This document shows, one piece after another, positions 16,994 to 26,464 of a stretch of 64,000 nucleotides of DNA. Under the pieces are notes generated by a model. It searched no databases. It had not been told where the DNA came from and was given only the letters and a program-made list of their open reading frames with translations. The stretch's first letter is position 1. Each line of letters opens with the position of its first letter. The DNA is from an uncultured Bacteroidaceae bacterium (lineage in GTDB: Bacteria > Bacteroidota > Bacteroidia > Bacteroidales > Bacteroidaceae), in contig CAJORF010000130.1 of assembly GCA_905236985.1 (NCBI GenBank), positions 1-64,000 on the forward strand, read 5' to 3'. Made by a program: the position numbers and the translations under genes.

Positions 16994-19900
16994 TCACTTC
17001 ACCACGACCTTTCGTCCGTTGACGATATAGATGCCGGGCTTGGAAGAATTGGTTACGCGACGGCCAGAAAGGTCGAAGATGACACCCGTCTGAGGTGCTG
17101 CCTCAACTCCTTCAATGGCATCAGCACCGCCCTTGGCATAGTAGAAGAGCTCCATCTCCCTCTCAGCAGGGAAGAAATACTCACCAGCCTTGAAGAAATT
17201 GAGCGGAATCGGAATCATATAACCGCCATTATTCGTATCCGCTGTCAATGTCTCGTCGGATGCAAAGGTGAACTGATTGTTCTTTCCTTCAACACGGACA
17301 ACCGAAGTGGAAATGGTGCGGCCAGTGTAACGCTCCAAGACATCTATATTGTTCTCTTCAGTGATATCTACCACATTGAAATGGGGGAAGGTGATGGTGA
17401 TGTCTGAAAGCTTGGTGATATGCGAAGTGATCGGTTGAGGATCAAAGGTCATATTACCTCTATCATTATCGACGCTGATCATTGGAGTCAGGTATGCATT
17501 GACATGACAATCACCCTTACGCTTATTCTGCGGATCCTTCAACCACTCTGCGAAATTGGAGTCACCGAAAGTGCCGGCATAAATGTTATAGCAATACGTC
17601 TGCGCGGGTAGTGTACCATATTTGATAGGTTCGTCCATGACCAGTACCATGTGCGTCATCTTAGTGCCATATTGATCTACAAAGTTATTATCAAACTCCA
17701 AATGACCACGAGCATATTCATCTATCCCCCCCATAGTAGTTATCGTTACAGCCTTGTTCGTATCCAAACCATAAATACCTTGATCATAGATCACCATAGA
17801 GAAGTTGTTTAAGTCAACATCACGAACGAAAGTATCAATGTTAGGATAGTTGTGGTAGTACGTACTGTGCAAGTACAAGAAATCTTCTACGAAAACGGCA
17901 CTATTATTGACACGATAAGTAACTGAGATCGCCTTGACAGCAACAGTCTTTTCATTATAAGTATAAGTGAACGCGCCCTTAGGAATAGTCAACGTGTATG
18001 TACCGGCTGCCACATCATCAAAGAAGAAAACGAACTGACGACCAGTGTTCGTGATCTTGGTAGGCGTATATTGACGAGTGGAAGTGCCTTTCAGGACGAT
18101 TCCCTCACTGCTGACCAACTTGATACCATTCACATCATCCCCGAAGGTGAGCGTAATGTAATAGAGCGACTCCATTTCTGAGCCAGCGGCAGGTGTAAAG
18201 GTATAAGCGGCATCAGGCACAGGAGCGTCGGTCTCAGTCAAGCGGAAGGCATTAGTCTGTGTAGCGCTGAAGTAGCGCAAAGACTTATCGCGATTCGTTT
18301 CAAACAAAAGGCTTTCAAGATTAACAAGAGTATATGCAGTGATATCTTGCTCCTCATCATTTGTTCCGATAATGCCATTGATACTCCACAGGCCAAATAA
18401 TTGCTTCGGTGTATAGATATCATTGCCATGTTCGTCCTGAAGTACCAAACGACTAAAGGTCAGATTGTTCATCTTGTCCTTGGCATCAGAAACGTTGGCA
18501 CCAGTTGGCATCATCTGCTTTAGGAACTTGTGATCTGGTGTTTCAAACACGAGCGTACCATCTTCGTTAACAGTAGCCAACAGATGAGCCGCTTCCTCAG
18601 GATCACTCGTCAGGCTCACCTTGCCATTCTCGTAGCCGACATAGACTTCCTTGCCATCAGAGCCGACAGCTGAAAGGAGGTAATACCCAGACTTGGGCAT
18701 TTCAAGAACCGTTTCAGCATAAAAAGCGTCCATAGCAGCTTCAAAAAGCTCATCTGCTCCGACACCCTCATCAACGAGACTCTGGAGGGCCAAACGTGAA
18801 GGGCTATCTGCAGCAGGATAACCAGCACCTGTGAAGGCCAACAAATCTTGAGCGGCTTGGAAGACTTCATCGGAAGGATAAACTACGCCATTGACATTAT
18901 ATTCAAGCACCAACTCTGGGTTGAAGCGAGCACCGGCAGAAATGCCCTCATCTTCAGCTGTAGGATCATACCTACCATTCCAAATAAATTTTTCGGGGAT
19001 GGTAATATGATAAATACCTGACGTCTTAATTGCCGCTGTCTTAGAACCAGAGAAAACAAACTGAACATACTTATAGATGTCTCGATCGGCTTTGAAGAAG
19101 GGACGGTCAGCAGTATATTCGCTCTCAACGAGCCACTTAGCCTGCATGGTTCTGACAATGTTTCCCTCACGATCCGTAAGTTTCAGGTCATCCACCTCAA
19201 ATTTGCCGACCTCTCCGGGGAAGCCAAGAACAATGGTATCAATCTTTTCTACATTATCTGACATATCAGGCCAAAGAATATCGTTAACAAACTTATAATA
19301 AGCTTCTACAACATTAAAATAATAGGTTGTCTTCTTATTATAGAACTCATCGTCATCGGTAGTGATGATGGATTTCTCAGCAACAGTTAAGGTGTATGTT
19401 CCACGACTTGCTTCATTCGATTCGTCAATAGTCACGTCCTCAGGAAGTGAAAGAACGACCTTATTGCCGACAACCTTTGCCGACATCCTAACGGGATTGA
19501 ATCCACGTGGGCCATTCAAGACGAAACTTGCAGCTTCTCCGAGGTGAACAGGCTTAGCAAAATCAAAAGTGATTTCGTCAAGATGATGGATGTCTGACTT
19601 GTCAAGAGGAATGGTGTTTCTTGGTTCAAGCACATCCTGTGGTATCAAATAAGAAACTGTTACCTCTCGAATTTTAGGATTTTGGCCATTACAACTATAG
19701 TTTAAAGTAGTAACACCTAGGGCTCCTTCACTATACCAACTAAAGGTAGCAGCGTCCATTCTACCTACTCCAGTAGGAGAAATAAGCTGCAAATTCCCAG
19801 GGAAACTACTTTTTTCGAATACGAATGATTCAAGATCAGCGCCATTACTGGAAATAATGAAGCGAGAGCCACGAGAAAGAAATAAAAAATGTTCGAATGA

Positions 19901-20167
19901 ACCATCCTCTTGAGGCCACCCCGTAGTAAAGAAGCCACCCATGCCATCGGGGTAACGTCCTTCAAAACTAATAGAGACTTTGTCATCGGGGCTTCGAAAA
20001 GTCCAATCAGTTACATTTATTTCATGGCCATTATACTCTTCCTCAGGCAATTCAATTGCAGGTATAAGTCCAGACGCGTTAGAAAAATCAAAAGTATATG
20101 ATTTCTGTTTCTGCGCAAAGCCAAAGAAAGGGAGAAGTATCGTAATAACGATAAGAACTCGTTTCAT
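16994..20167 (-). CDS. Large secreted protein with short C-terminal sorting-like tail
   Basis: A protein of about 1057 residues, signal peptide MKRVLIVITILLPFFGFAQ. This start is preferred over one three codons upstream because it yields a canonical signal sequence. The body appears to be several beta-sandwich repeats. Phrases such as ITFDFAKPVHLGEAASFVL and TYTLTVAEKSIIT recur in later modules (YTLTIPKGAFTYTYNEK). The C-terminus (IFDLSGRRVTNSSKPGIYIVNGRKVVVK) is the short Prevotella tail seen also in the GH2 enzyme. No catalytic motif is recognised; an adhesin or surface-matrix component is possible. It lies in the left operon between the small lipoprotein and OmpA. Confidence 0.7.
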   Translation of the reverse strand: MKRVLIVITILLPFFGFAQKQKSYTFDFSNASGLIPAIELPEEEYNGHEINVTDWTFRSPDDKVSISFEGRYPDGMGGFFTTGWPQEDGSFEHFLFLSRGSRFIISSNGADLESFVFEKSSFPGNLQLISPTGVGRMDAATFSWYSEGALGVTTLNYSCNGQNPKIREVTVSYLIPQDVLEPRNTIPLDKSDIHHLDEITFDFAKPVHLGEAASFVLNGPRGFNPVRMSAKVVGNKVVLSLPEDVTIDESNEASRGTYTLTVAEKSIITTDDDEFYNKKTTYYFNVVEAYYKFVNDILWPDMSDNVEKIDTIVLGFPGEVGKFEVDDLKLTDREGNIVRTMQAKWLVESEYTADRPFFKADRDIYKYVQFVFSGSKTAAIKTSGIYHITIPEKFIWNGRYDPTAEDEGISAGARFNPELVLEYNVNGVVYPSDEVFQAAQDLLAFTGAGYPAADSPSRLALQSLVDEGVGADELFEAAMDAFYAETVLEMPKSGYYLLSAVGSDGKEVYVGYENGKVSLTSDPEEAAHLLATVNEDGTLVFETPDHKFLKQMMPTGANVSDAKDKMNNLTFSRLVLQDEHGNDIYTPKQLFGLWSINGIIGTNDEEQDITAYTLVNLESLLFETNRDKSLRYFSATQTNAFRLTETDAPVPDAAYTFTPAAGSEMESLYYITLTFGDDVNGIKLVSSEGIVLKGTSTRQYTPTKITNTGRQFVFFFDDVAAGTYTLTIPKGAFTYTYNEKTVAVKAISVTYRVNNSAVFVEDFLYLHSTYYHNYPNIDTFVRDVDLNNFSMVIYDQGIYGLDTNKAVTITTMGGIDEYARGHLEFDNNFVDQYGTKMTHMVLVMDEPIKYGTLPAQTYCYNIYAGTFGDSNFAEWLKDPQNKRKGDCHVNAYLTPMISVDNDRGNMTFDPQPITSHITKLSDITITFPHFNVVDITEENNIDVLERYTGRTISTSVVRVEGKNNQFTFASDETLTADTNNGGYMIPIPLNFFKAGEYFFPAEREMELFYYAKGGADAIEGVEAAPQTGVIFDLSGRRVTNSSKPGIYIVNGRKVVVK

Positions 20168-20200
20168 GGAGAACAAATATAAAAGTTATAGAGATAGGTA

Positions 20201-20680
20201 TTATCGTCTCATTTCATCAATACCCTGAGTACCTGTCTTGACACAGAGATACCACTGACCATCAACCTTTACAGGATTGAACATATAGGATGTTTTGGGA
20301 GCGCCAGCCTCATCAGGGCCAAACTGCACTTCATATTTAGCATCGTTGAGACCAGATTCCATGAATGAGACATATTTCAGCTCATATTTCAGCACGGGGA
20401 ACAACGTGAATTTTCTCTTATAGGAGGCACGTGTCTCATCGGTGAGTGGAGACACCTGCTGAAGGCTGTCGTCGTATAAGACGAGCATATCAAGGGCACC
20501 TTCAATATTACCCTCTGAAAGGAGTTGCATGCAACTGTCGCATTTCTGCAACATAATCGTGCTATCCTGAGATGTCAGACCATCTTGATACGCTTGACTG
20601 GCAGATTTCTTTTCAGTGCCAGTACATGCAATGAAGAAAATCATTGCTAAAATCGTGATAGGAAGTAAAACTTTCTTCAT
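20201..20680 (-). CDS. Small lipoprotein, left operon
   Basis: A 159-residue lipoprotein (lipobox FFIACT, Cys near residue 20). The middle has the phrase LLSEGNIEGALDMLVLYDDS and the C-terminus SYMFNPVKVDGQWYLCV. The protein at 31837-32328 has the matching segments YFKEGDYEGAIHLLNIV and CINFFLNPVEKDGRWFLTL in the same operon position, so the two are paralogues. The fold resembles DUF4878/SnoaL-like lipoproteins, but that is a guess. It probably partners the large lipoprotein encoded immediately upstream. Confidence 0.75.
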   Translation of the reverse strand: MKKVLLPITILAMIFFIACTGTEKKSASQAYQDGLTSQDSTIMLQKCDSCMQLLSEGNIEGALDMLVLYDDSLQQVSPLTDETRASYKRKFTLFPVLKYELKYVSFMESGLNDAKYEVQFGPDEAGAPKTSYMFNPVKVDGQWYLCVKTGTQGIDEMRR

Positions 20681-20711
20681 CTTGAATAAACATCAAATTT
20701 GTTGGTAAAAA

Positions 20712-20747
20712 AGAGAGTGCGCCTAACTCTCTTTAGACGCACTCTCT
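20712..20747 (-). terminator. Hairpin between large and small lipoprotein genes (left operon)
   Basis: A 14-bp stem (AGAGAGTGCGCCTA / TAGACGCACTCTCT, one G-T pair) with an 8-nt loop sits in the 103-nt gap. No strong U-run follows on the minus strand, so it may be a partial attenuator or processing site. A 13-bp hairpin occupies the mirror position at 31792-31819. Confidence 0.6.
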
Positions 20748-20783
20748 ATTAAGAGCATTATTGATTAATTCTTTAAGGAATTA

Positions 20784-23700
20784 TCAGGGCTGAGGAGTTG
20801 TTGTGTTTCCACGGGTGAAATGAACGTTGATAACGATCGGCTGGTCGAGGATCACACCCCAGTCATATGTAACTGTGACAGGAACCTTAATCTTGAAGTC
20901 TTGGACGTTCAATTCGTTATTCTCGTAGAAGATATAACCGAACTTAGCCTTATCATTGTCAAGACCTTCCTGACGTGCATTGTCAAGACCCATGTAGGAG
21001 ATGAGGTCTGCATTCATCGTATGCATAGCATAGTCGATCGGGTTACGGAGATCGAAGCTAACCACATTACGATTCTTACCGCCAGGAGTACCGTTACCAG
21101 TGAGGCGAACCATGTTAGAGATAGAACTCATGGGAACAAATGTAGCAGGATTCGTCTGTGAAAGGTTAGTCTGAACAGCGCTGGTGCGCAGATCCATCGT
21201 AATCTCCTTCACTCCGTAATAAGCCCACAGCCACTGGTTCGGACGCCAGTTCTGAACAGTCCAATGAGCAGGAATACCAGTGTCACCCCACATATAACCA
21301 GTGTCGGTGATAGCACCTTGTCTTACTGGAACATTGCTTGCACCACGCCAGTCGAACAGCTTCAGAAGGTCAACCATATAGATATAGTCTCCGTTGTTAA
21401 TAGCGTCAACCATGAAGTCAGCCTCTTCGAGGATATTGATAGGACGCTCCCATGAAGCCTGGAAGACTGTGAAGTTCTTCGGCTCTTCCTTATCGTTCAT
21501 ACGGTTAGCGATGTTGCACTTCTGAGTAGCAATTACGCCAATGTATGCGCGGAGCTGCTTGCCAATCGGGTTACCATGATCCTCAAATTCACCAGTCAGG
21601 AGTTCGAGGTCACCATCGAAGGTCTGCTTACCAATCTTAGTGAGTTCATAACCGACAGCATTCAGACATGCCTCAGCAATTTCGTTCTCTTCACCTACAT
21701 GGTTATCGCTGTAGCAATCCTGGCTATTGAGCCATTTGTTCTCAACATACTCATGGAGAAGAGTGATCTGACCGCCATTCTCAGGATCAGTGTTGACAAT
21801 GATAGCAATAGGCTCATACTCGCGGCTGGAAGCCTGAACGTGATGCTGGTTCGAGTTGAAGCGCTTGGTATCAGGACCAGAAACTACGTAAGCATAGAGG
21901 GTATCGTTAGAGAACACACCGTCGGTCTTAGGCCAAGCACTTGCATTAGCAACAGTAGTTACGTTCATGCCATAAGCCATCTGGATACCAGCTGCATCGG
22001 GCTCATAGCGGATAGCACAAGAATTCAGGATTTCATTGTTCTTAAGCAATTCAGCAGAGTTGAACGGATTAGTCTGATCGAGCTTATATGCATGAGTATT
22101 GTTATTCCAGTACTTGCAGATGAACTTGTCAAAGACATTATCACCACTACCACGCTTCGGAGTTACCATGTAAACAGTTCCATCAAGAGCGGTAATCTTA
22201 TACTCGAACGGAGCGATATACAGCTTAGACTTAGTCTTGTTGCTGACTGCAATCTTGTTCTGATCCCAAGCAGCACGAAGCTCGTATGTCCAAGGAATTG
22301 TCGGACGAACAGCGGGATCGTTAACATCCTTCGGATAAGGAGTATTGATAGCTACAGACTGCAAGCCTTCAGCTGATTTAAGATCGAACCAGCCGTTCCA
22401 TGAACCATCAGCCTTGTACCAATAGTTCTCATCCTTCTTGCTTGTCTCAGAAGTGCCAATATCATCGCGATTGATAGTGAGAGTAAGCTTGATGAAGATG
22501 TCATCGTACTTAGCACCGGCACTGTGCTCACGTGTGCTGCTATAGAAGTGACCTGTGTAGTGGATCCAGCGAGTAACTGTGACAGGCGTGCTACCAGCAT
22601 CGGGCGAACCAGCGTGATGAGTCATAGCCTCGAGTTCCTCAGCAGAAATAGTCCACCAATAAGTGTGGTTAGAAACACCGTCAACATTCTCCTCAGTGTA
22701 GATGTGACCAACCTGACAAGCAGACCAGTTAGAAGCATTGAAAGCAACACCAGTTACATTCTTGTAGTAGTAGTACTCATTGGGACTCTCAGCGATGGGT
22801 GAACCAGACTGGATGTACTGAGCTACCTCTACATCACGGTTCTCACCAGTGGGGTTCTGAGGACCAGCAGCAGCGAGCTCTACAGCATACTGAGCATCGA
22901 ACTGCTCTTTCTCCATCTCGTTCAGAGCATTCTTCAAGACGCGAGCATTGAACATTGCATAATCCCAGTAGTTGGTGCGGCCATACTTGGTAGTGGAAGC
23001 ATCGTTGCAGAGATCGAATTTAATAGATTCTGTGGGATACTCAATCTCAAGCTTCTCAGGACGTGTGATATGCAGACGGATGTAACCATCGAGCACGCAC
23101 TTTGCGTTGAGAGCATTGAAAGCGTCGATATCCTTCTTAGGCTCGCTGGAAGTGTTGAGGCTCTGCCACTTCTCCATGTTGCTGATGTCGCTGAAGTGAT
23201 AGAAACGAACACGTACCAGAGGCTCACGACCTACAGATGTGTGAGTAGTGGATTCATAGGTAGCACCAACCTCTGTGATATCAGCAGAAACCAAAGCACC
23301 AGTTCTGTGATCAGTAAATCTCATGTAGCGGCTGTCATGGGTCTTGTTGGTATCAACATAGTAGTCAACGGTATCAAATACCCAAACGAAACCGTAGCGA
23401 CGGAGCTCTTCGGAGTCGAACTTCCAAGTCTGGATGTTCTTGTGGTCAGCAACATTCTTGGTGATAGGCTCGTTCTGTTCGAAGTACCAGTGGATACCGA
23501 GGTACTTGGAGAGAACAACTTCCTGATCAATGTAGAGTTCGATGTCAGCGGGGTGCAAGAGAGCCTCTTCAGGAGTATCCCAAACGTGTACCCACTTACC
23601 GCAACGAGGACCTTCTTCGTCACGACCGTTGGCAGCTGTGCCATCACCAGTACGATACTTATAAGGAACACCACCGTCGAGAGCTGCGCAGCTAGCATAG

Positions 23701-25367
23701 TTGCCGTCGCCATAACCCTTCTTGTTCTCCCAGAAGTCCTTGATGCGCTCGTTCTGGCTCTTCCAGTAACCAGGATTGGTGTTCCAGATCATACCCTCGA
23801 TCTTCACCTTCTCGGGAAGAATCTGAGCATAGTCAGAAGTGATGATGGTGTCCTTACCTGCAGCTGCATAGTCAGCAGCTGACTTGCTGGAACGTGCCTG
23901 CAGAGCAGCCATAACGTTGTAAACGCTTTCGGGGCTCCTGCCATCGTTAGTGTCTTCCTTCAGATCGCTGGGGAAGTGGTTGGAACCAGCAGCGACACCA
24001 GGATTGTCGATCTTCTCAACGTTTGTAATCTGGAGACCAAGCGTCATGATACCATTCTTCTTCTCCCAGATGTTGTCGTTCTTGTACTGGTTATCCCAGT
24101 TGTTGCGAGGAGTGAAGCCGTATGTGCTGGCTGTGTTATTCTTGGTGTCATAGAAAGCACGAGTCAGAACTTCGCCTTCATAGACATACCAACCCATAAC
24201 GCTTGCAAACTCGGTGCTTGCGTTGCCGGGGTTCATGTGGTACTGAACAGGCCATACGGGACCGTAAGCGACAGAGTCGGGAGCAGCGAGCTTGCGATAG
24301 TCTTCGAGGTCGCGGAGGTTGACAACAACGTCGTCATCCTTCTCCTTACGAGTCTGAGCAAGGTTCTTCTGGTTAACCAGACGCTCATACTTCAGATACG
24401 GATACTCGATAGTCTCGATACCGTTAACATAGAGCTTCGGCATATAGACAAGGCCGCGGAGGTCGTCAACGAGGATCTTGAACATCTGATCGAGAGTGCC
24501 AAGGGATGCTGCTGTTGCCTCAGCCTGAGCCTTCACACCAGCGATGTTGGTGTTGATCGTAGTGATTTCATTGGTAACCTGAGTAGCAAATGCGGAATAC
24601 TCGCCCTTCAGACCTTGAAGGTCCGTATTGACACCATCAATCTTGTCGTTGATAGTCTTGACAGCAGCGTCAATCTTGTCGTTCACCTGCTTGTCGAGAT
24701 CAGCAATGCTCTTCTCGAGAGCAGCAATCTTGTTACCAGCTGCGTCAATCTTGTTCTTCAGCTCGGTGTCATTGTAGCCATCGGAATCAGAGCCCTTGAC
24801 AATCTGGTCGGCGAGAGCCTTCAGGGCGGCATCCTGAGCCTTCACAGCGTCCTCAAGGTTGGTGACGCGCTTGGTGAGATCACCGAAAGCAGTGGTGAGT
24901 GTACCGTACTTAGCCTCGAAATCGGAGAGCTTGTCGGAGAGGGCCTTGAGGTCCTTGCCCACCTGCTGGATGTTACCATCCTGGTCAGACAGCAGTTTCA
25001 CAATGTCGTCGATGCGCTGATTGGCCTTAGCGATAGCCTGATCAAGAGCTGCATCTTTCTCCTGAAGGGACTTGACATCCTTGTCATGAGCAGCCTTCAG
25101 GTCAGCTTTCGCTGCCTCAATTAATTCCTTAGCTGCAGCGAGGGTCTGCTTGTCGCCCTCCTTGTAAGCAGCATCGATAGCGGTCACCTGAGTGTTCAAC
25201 GTTGTCAACGTAGTGTTGATCGTTGCAATCTTAGTGTTGACCACCTCGTCAAGTTGTCTCTGCAAGTCATTGATGTCATCATCATAATCCTTACAAGACA
25301 CGAACGTACTTGTCGAAGCGATGGTAAGCACTCCGAACAAGATCGCGCTAAAAATTTTTTTGTACAT
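20784..25367 (-). CDS. Giant coiled-coil surface lipoprotein (left operon, S-layer-like)
   Basis: A 1527-residue protein. The signal peptide MYKKIFSAILFGVLTIAST ends in a lipobox-like FVSCKDYDDDI (Cys about residue 26). Residues about 28-300 are a long predicted coiled coil with heptads of L/I/A and no Pro (LQRQLDEVV, ITTINTNIAGVKAQ). The rest is beta-rich, with many aromatic residues and no catalytic motif. The end (FKIKVPVTVTYDWGVILDQPIVINV) matches the end of the right-operon protein (FKLKIPVQIEYYWGIIYDDVTITI). The N-terminal pattern is like the SCKDYDDDI lipoproteins annotated with PL29-N/DUF4988 domains. It probably forms an abundant surface layer. No consensus promoter is seen upstream in the present orientation. 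Confidence 0.8.
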   Translation of the reverse strand: MYKKIFSAILFGVLTIASTSTFVSCKDYDDDINDLQRQLDEVVNTKIATINTTLTTLNTQVTAIDAAYKEGDKQTLAAAKELIEAAKADLKAAHDKDVKSLQEKDAALDQAIAKANQRIDDIVKLLSDQDGNIQQVGKDLKALSDKLSDFEAKYGTLTTAFGDLTKRVTNLEDAVKAQDAALKALADQIVKGSDSDGYNDTELKNKIDAAGNKIAALEKSIADLDKQVNDKIDAAVKTINDKIDGVNTDLQGLKGEYSAFATQVTNEITTINTNIAGVKAQAEATAASLGTLDQMFKILVDDLRGLVYMPKLYVNGIETIEYPYLKYERLVNQKNLAQTRKEKDDDVVVNLRDLEDYRKLAAPDSVAYGPVWPVQYHMNPGNASTEFASVMGWYVYEGEVLTRAFYDTKNNTASTYGFTPRNNWDNQYKNDNIWEKKNGIMTLGLQITNVEKIDNPGVAAGSNHFPSDLKEDTNDGRSPESVYNVMAALQARSSKSAADYAAAGKDTIITSDYAQILPEKVKIEGMIWNTNPGYWKSQNERIKDFWENKKGYGDGNYASCAALDGGVPYKYRTGDGTAANGRDEEGPRCGKWVHVWDTPEEALLHPADIELYIDQEVVLSKYLGIHWYFEQNEPITKNVADHKNIQTWKFDSEELRRYGFVWVFDTVDYYVDTNKTHDSRYMRFTDHRTGALVSADITEVGATYESTTHTSVGREPLVRVRFYHFSDISNMEKWQSLNTSSEPKKDIDAFNALNAKCVLDGYIRLHITRPEKLEIEYPTESIKFDLCNDASTTKYGRTNYWDYAMFNARVLKNALNEMEKEQFDAQYAVELAAAGPQNPTGENRDVEVAQYIQSGSPIAESPNEYYYYKNVTGVAFNASNWSACQVGHIYTEENVDGVSNHTYWWTISAEELEAMTHHAGSPDAGSTPVTVTRWIHYTGHFYSSTREHSAGAKYDDIFIKLTLTINRDDIGTSETSKKDENYWYKADGSWNGWFDLKSAEGLQSVAINTPYPKDVNDPAVRPTIPWTYELRAAWDQNKIAVSNKTKSKLYIAPFEYKITALDGTVYMVTPKRGSGDNVFDKFICKYWNNNTHAYKLDQTNPFNSAELLKNNEILNSCAIRYEPDAAGIQMAYGMNVTTVANASAWPKTDGVFSNDTLYAYVVSGPDTKRFNSNQHHVQASSREYEPIAIIVNTDPENGGQITLLHEYVENKWLNSQDCYSDNHVGEENEIAEACLNAVGYELTKIGKQTFDGDLELLTGEFEDHGNPIGKQLRAYIGVIATQKCNIANRMNDKEEPKNFTVFQASWERPINILEEADFMVDAINNGDYIYMVDLLKLFDWRGASNVPVRQGAITDTGYMWGDTGIPAHWTVQNWRPNQWLWAYYGVKEITMDLRTSAVQTNLSQTNPATFVPMSSISNMVRLTGNGTPGGKNRNVVSFDLRNPIDYAMHTMNADLISYMGLDNARQEGLDNDKAKFGYIFYENNELNVQDFKIKVPVTVTYDWGVILDQPIVINVHFTRGNTTTPQP

Positions 25368-25570
25368 AAAGATAAAAATTTTTAAAAAGGGTTATTGAAT
25401 GGTTGATAATTGTTTGTTTTCTCTTTCATTTTTGCTTGGCGGCAGCTGGTTTGACCGCTGCACGTCATTTTTAGGGCGTTTCTCTCTTTTTCTGTTTCGT
25501 ACTTTAGCGTTGACGGGTCTCCTTAAACCCGGTTTTTCACGTTAATATGCCACCTCTTCGGGAGAGATGG
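25271..25570. repeat. Left copy of ~300-bp inverted repeat (5' leader plus signal-peptide codons)
   Basis: Read on the minus strand, this segment matches 27741-28041 on the plus strand with about 14 differences by eye (about 95% identity). It covers the 5' leader and the first ~30 codons of the large lipoprotein gene. Identity is highest in the untranslated part. The similarity stops abruptly at 25570 on the recombinase side. Confidence 0.92.
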
Positions 25571-25733
25571 ACACGAAACACCTGACTTATATTTTAAAGT
25601 ATAAAACTTGTTTTGTAAAAATACTGTACATTTTTACATTTGGTATACCAGGTTGCCAAAGACTGGCTGATGAACCTCACCAATGAACAATCAGGAGAAT
25701 ATTTAGTTCGTGCGCGAAAAACAGCCATTCGCG

Positions 25734-26062
25734 AAAAAGGTTTCAGCTTTCAGCTTTACTCGTATCACACTCACAATCACACTCTTTTAGGCTGAGCCTT
25801 TATCGGCGAAGTTTCAGCAGGCTTCAGCAAGCTTCAGCCAATACCCACTCTTCGCTATCTTAAACTCAAAACGTCCAATGTGGCGTGTAGTTACGCGCCC
25901 CCATCATCCGTCATTATCGCACAGCGTGACTCCTGTTTTGCACAACATGACCGTTTTCTGAACCTTCCTGAAGCTTGCTGAAACTTCAAGCGTAAGGGTT
26001 CAGAATGTATGAATTTGAACGACAGTAGGTTAAATCCACAACCTGAAAGCTGAAACCTTTTT
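25734..26062. repeat. Nested inverted repeats in the gap upstream of the recombinase
   Basis: The outer arms AAAAAGGTTTCAGCTTTCAG (25734-25753) and its exact complement (26043-26062) enclose a second pair, GAAGTTTCAGCAGGCTTCAG (25808-25827) and its complement with one mismatch (25968-25987). The TTCAGC word is also tandemly repeated on the left. The 894-bp gap 25571-26464 has no credible gene. This structure and the tandem repeat below are what it holds. Confidence 0.8.
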
Positions 26063-26177
26063 TGTAAATGGCTTGATTTTCCCGAATCACTTCACGCGTC
26101 CAGTCGTACATCGCCATACGTCTAAACGTGTGAGGCAAAACGTACAGTCGTTCACGCTTGAAAGTCTATATGTCCAC

Positions 26178-26260
26178 ACCCTTAGGAGACTTCGCGAGAA
26201 CCCTTAGGAGTCTACGCGAGAACCCTTAGGAGACTTCATGAGAACCCTTAGGAGTCATGA
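26178..26260. repeat. 22-bp tandem repeat (about 3.7 units)
   Basis: The unit ACCCTTAGGAGACTTCGCGAGA starts at 26178, 26200, 26222 and 26244 (partial). Units alternate AGACTTC and AGTCTAC/AGTCATG in the middle. It sits about 200 bp before the recombinase start and may be an iteron-like binding array or a remnant of variable DNA. Confidence 0.8.
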
Positions 26261-26464
26261 TCCTTGTATCCGTAGCGCAAAAAATCACATACTCCTGTTC
26301 ATTGAGGTTGTAGAAGCGGTCTATCAAGAGTGAAATGAGGAAGATATTGGCAGAAACGACGTTTGAACATAGGAAAAATACGCTGAACATGAAAAAAGGA
26401 TGGAAAAATGTTCCCATTGTGAGGGTTTTTACCCATTTTTGCGGCTCGTTTAAAATATGATACT

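Noticed and set aside
26226..26417. A 63-codon minus-strand frame with a hydrophobic N-terminus
   Set aside because: It ends inside the 22-bp tandem repeats, has no homologous pattern that I recognise, and lacks a promoter box.
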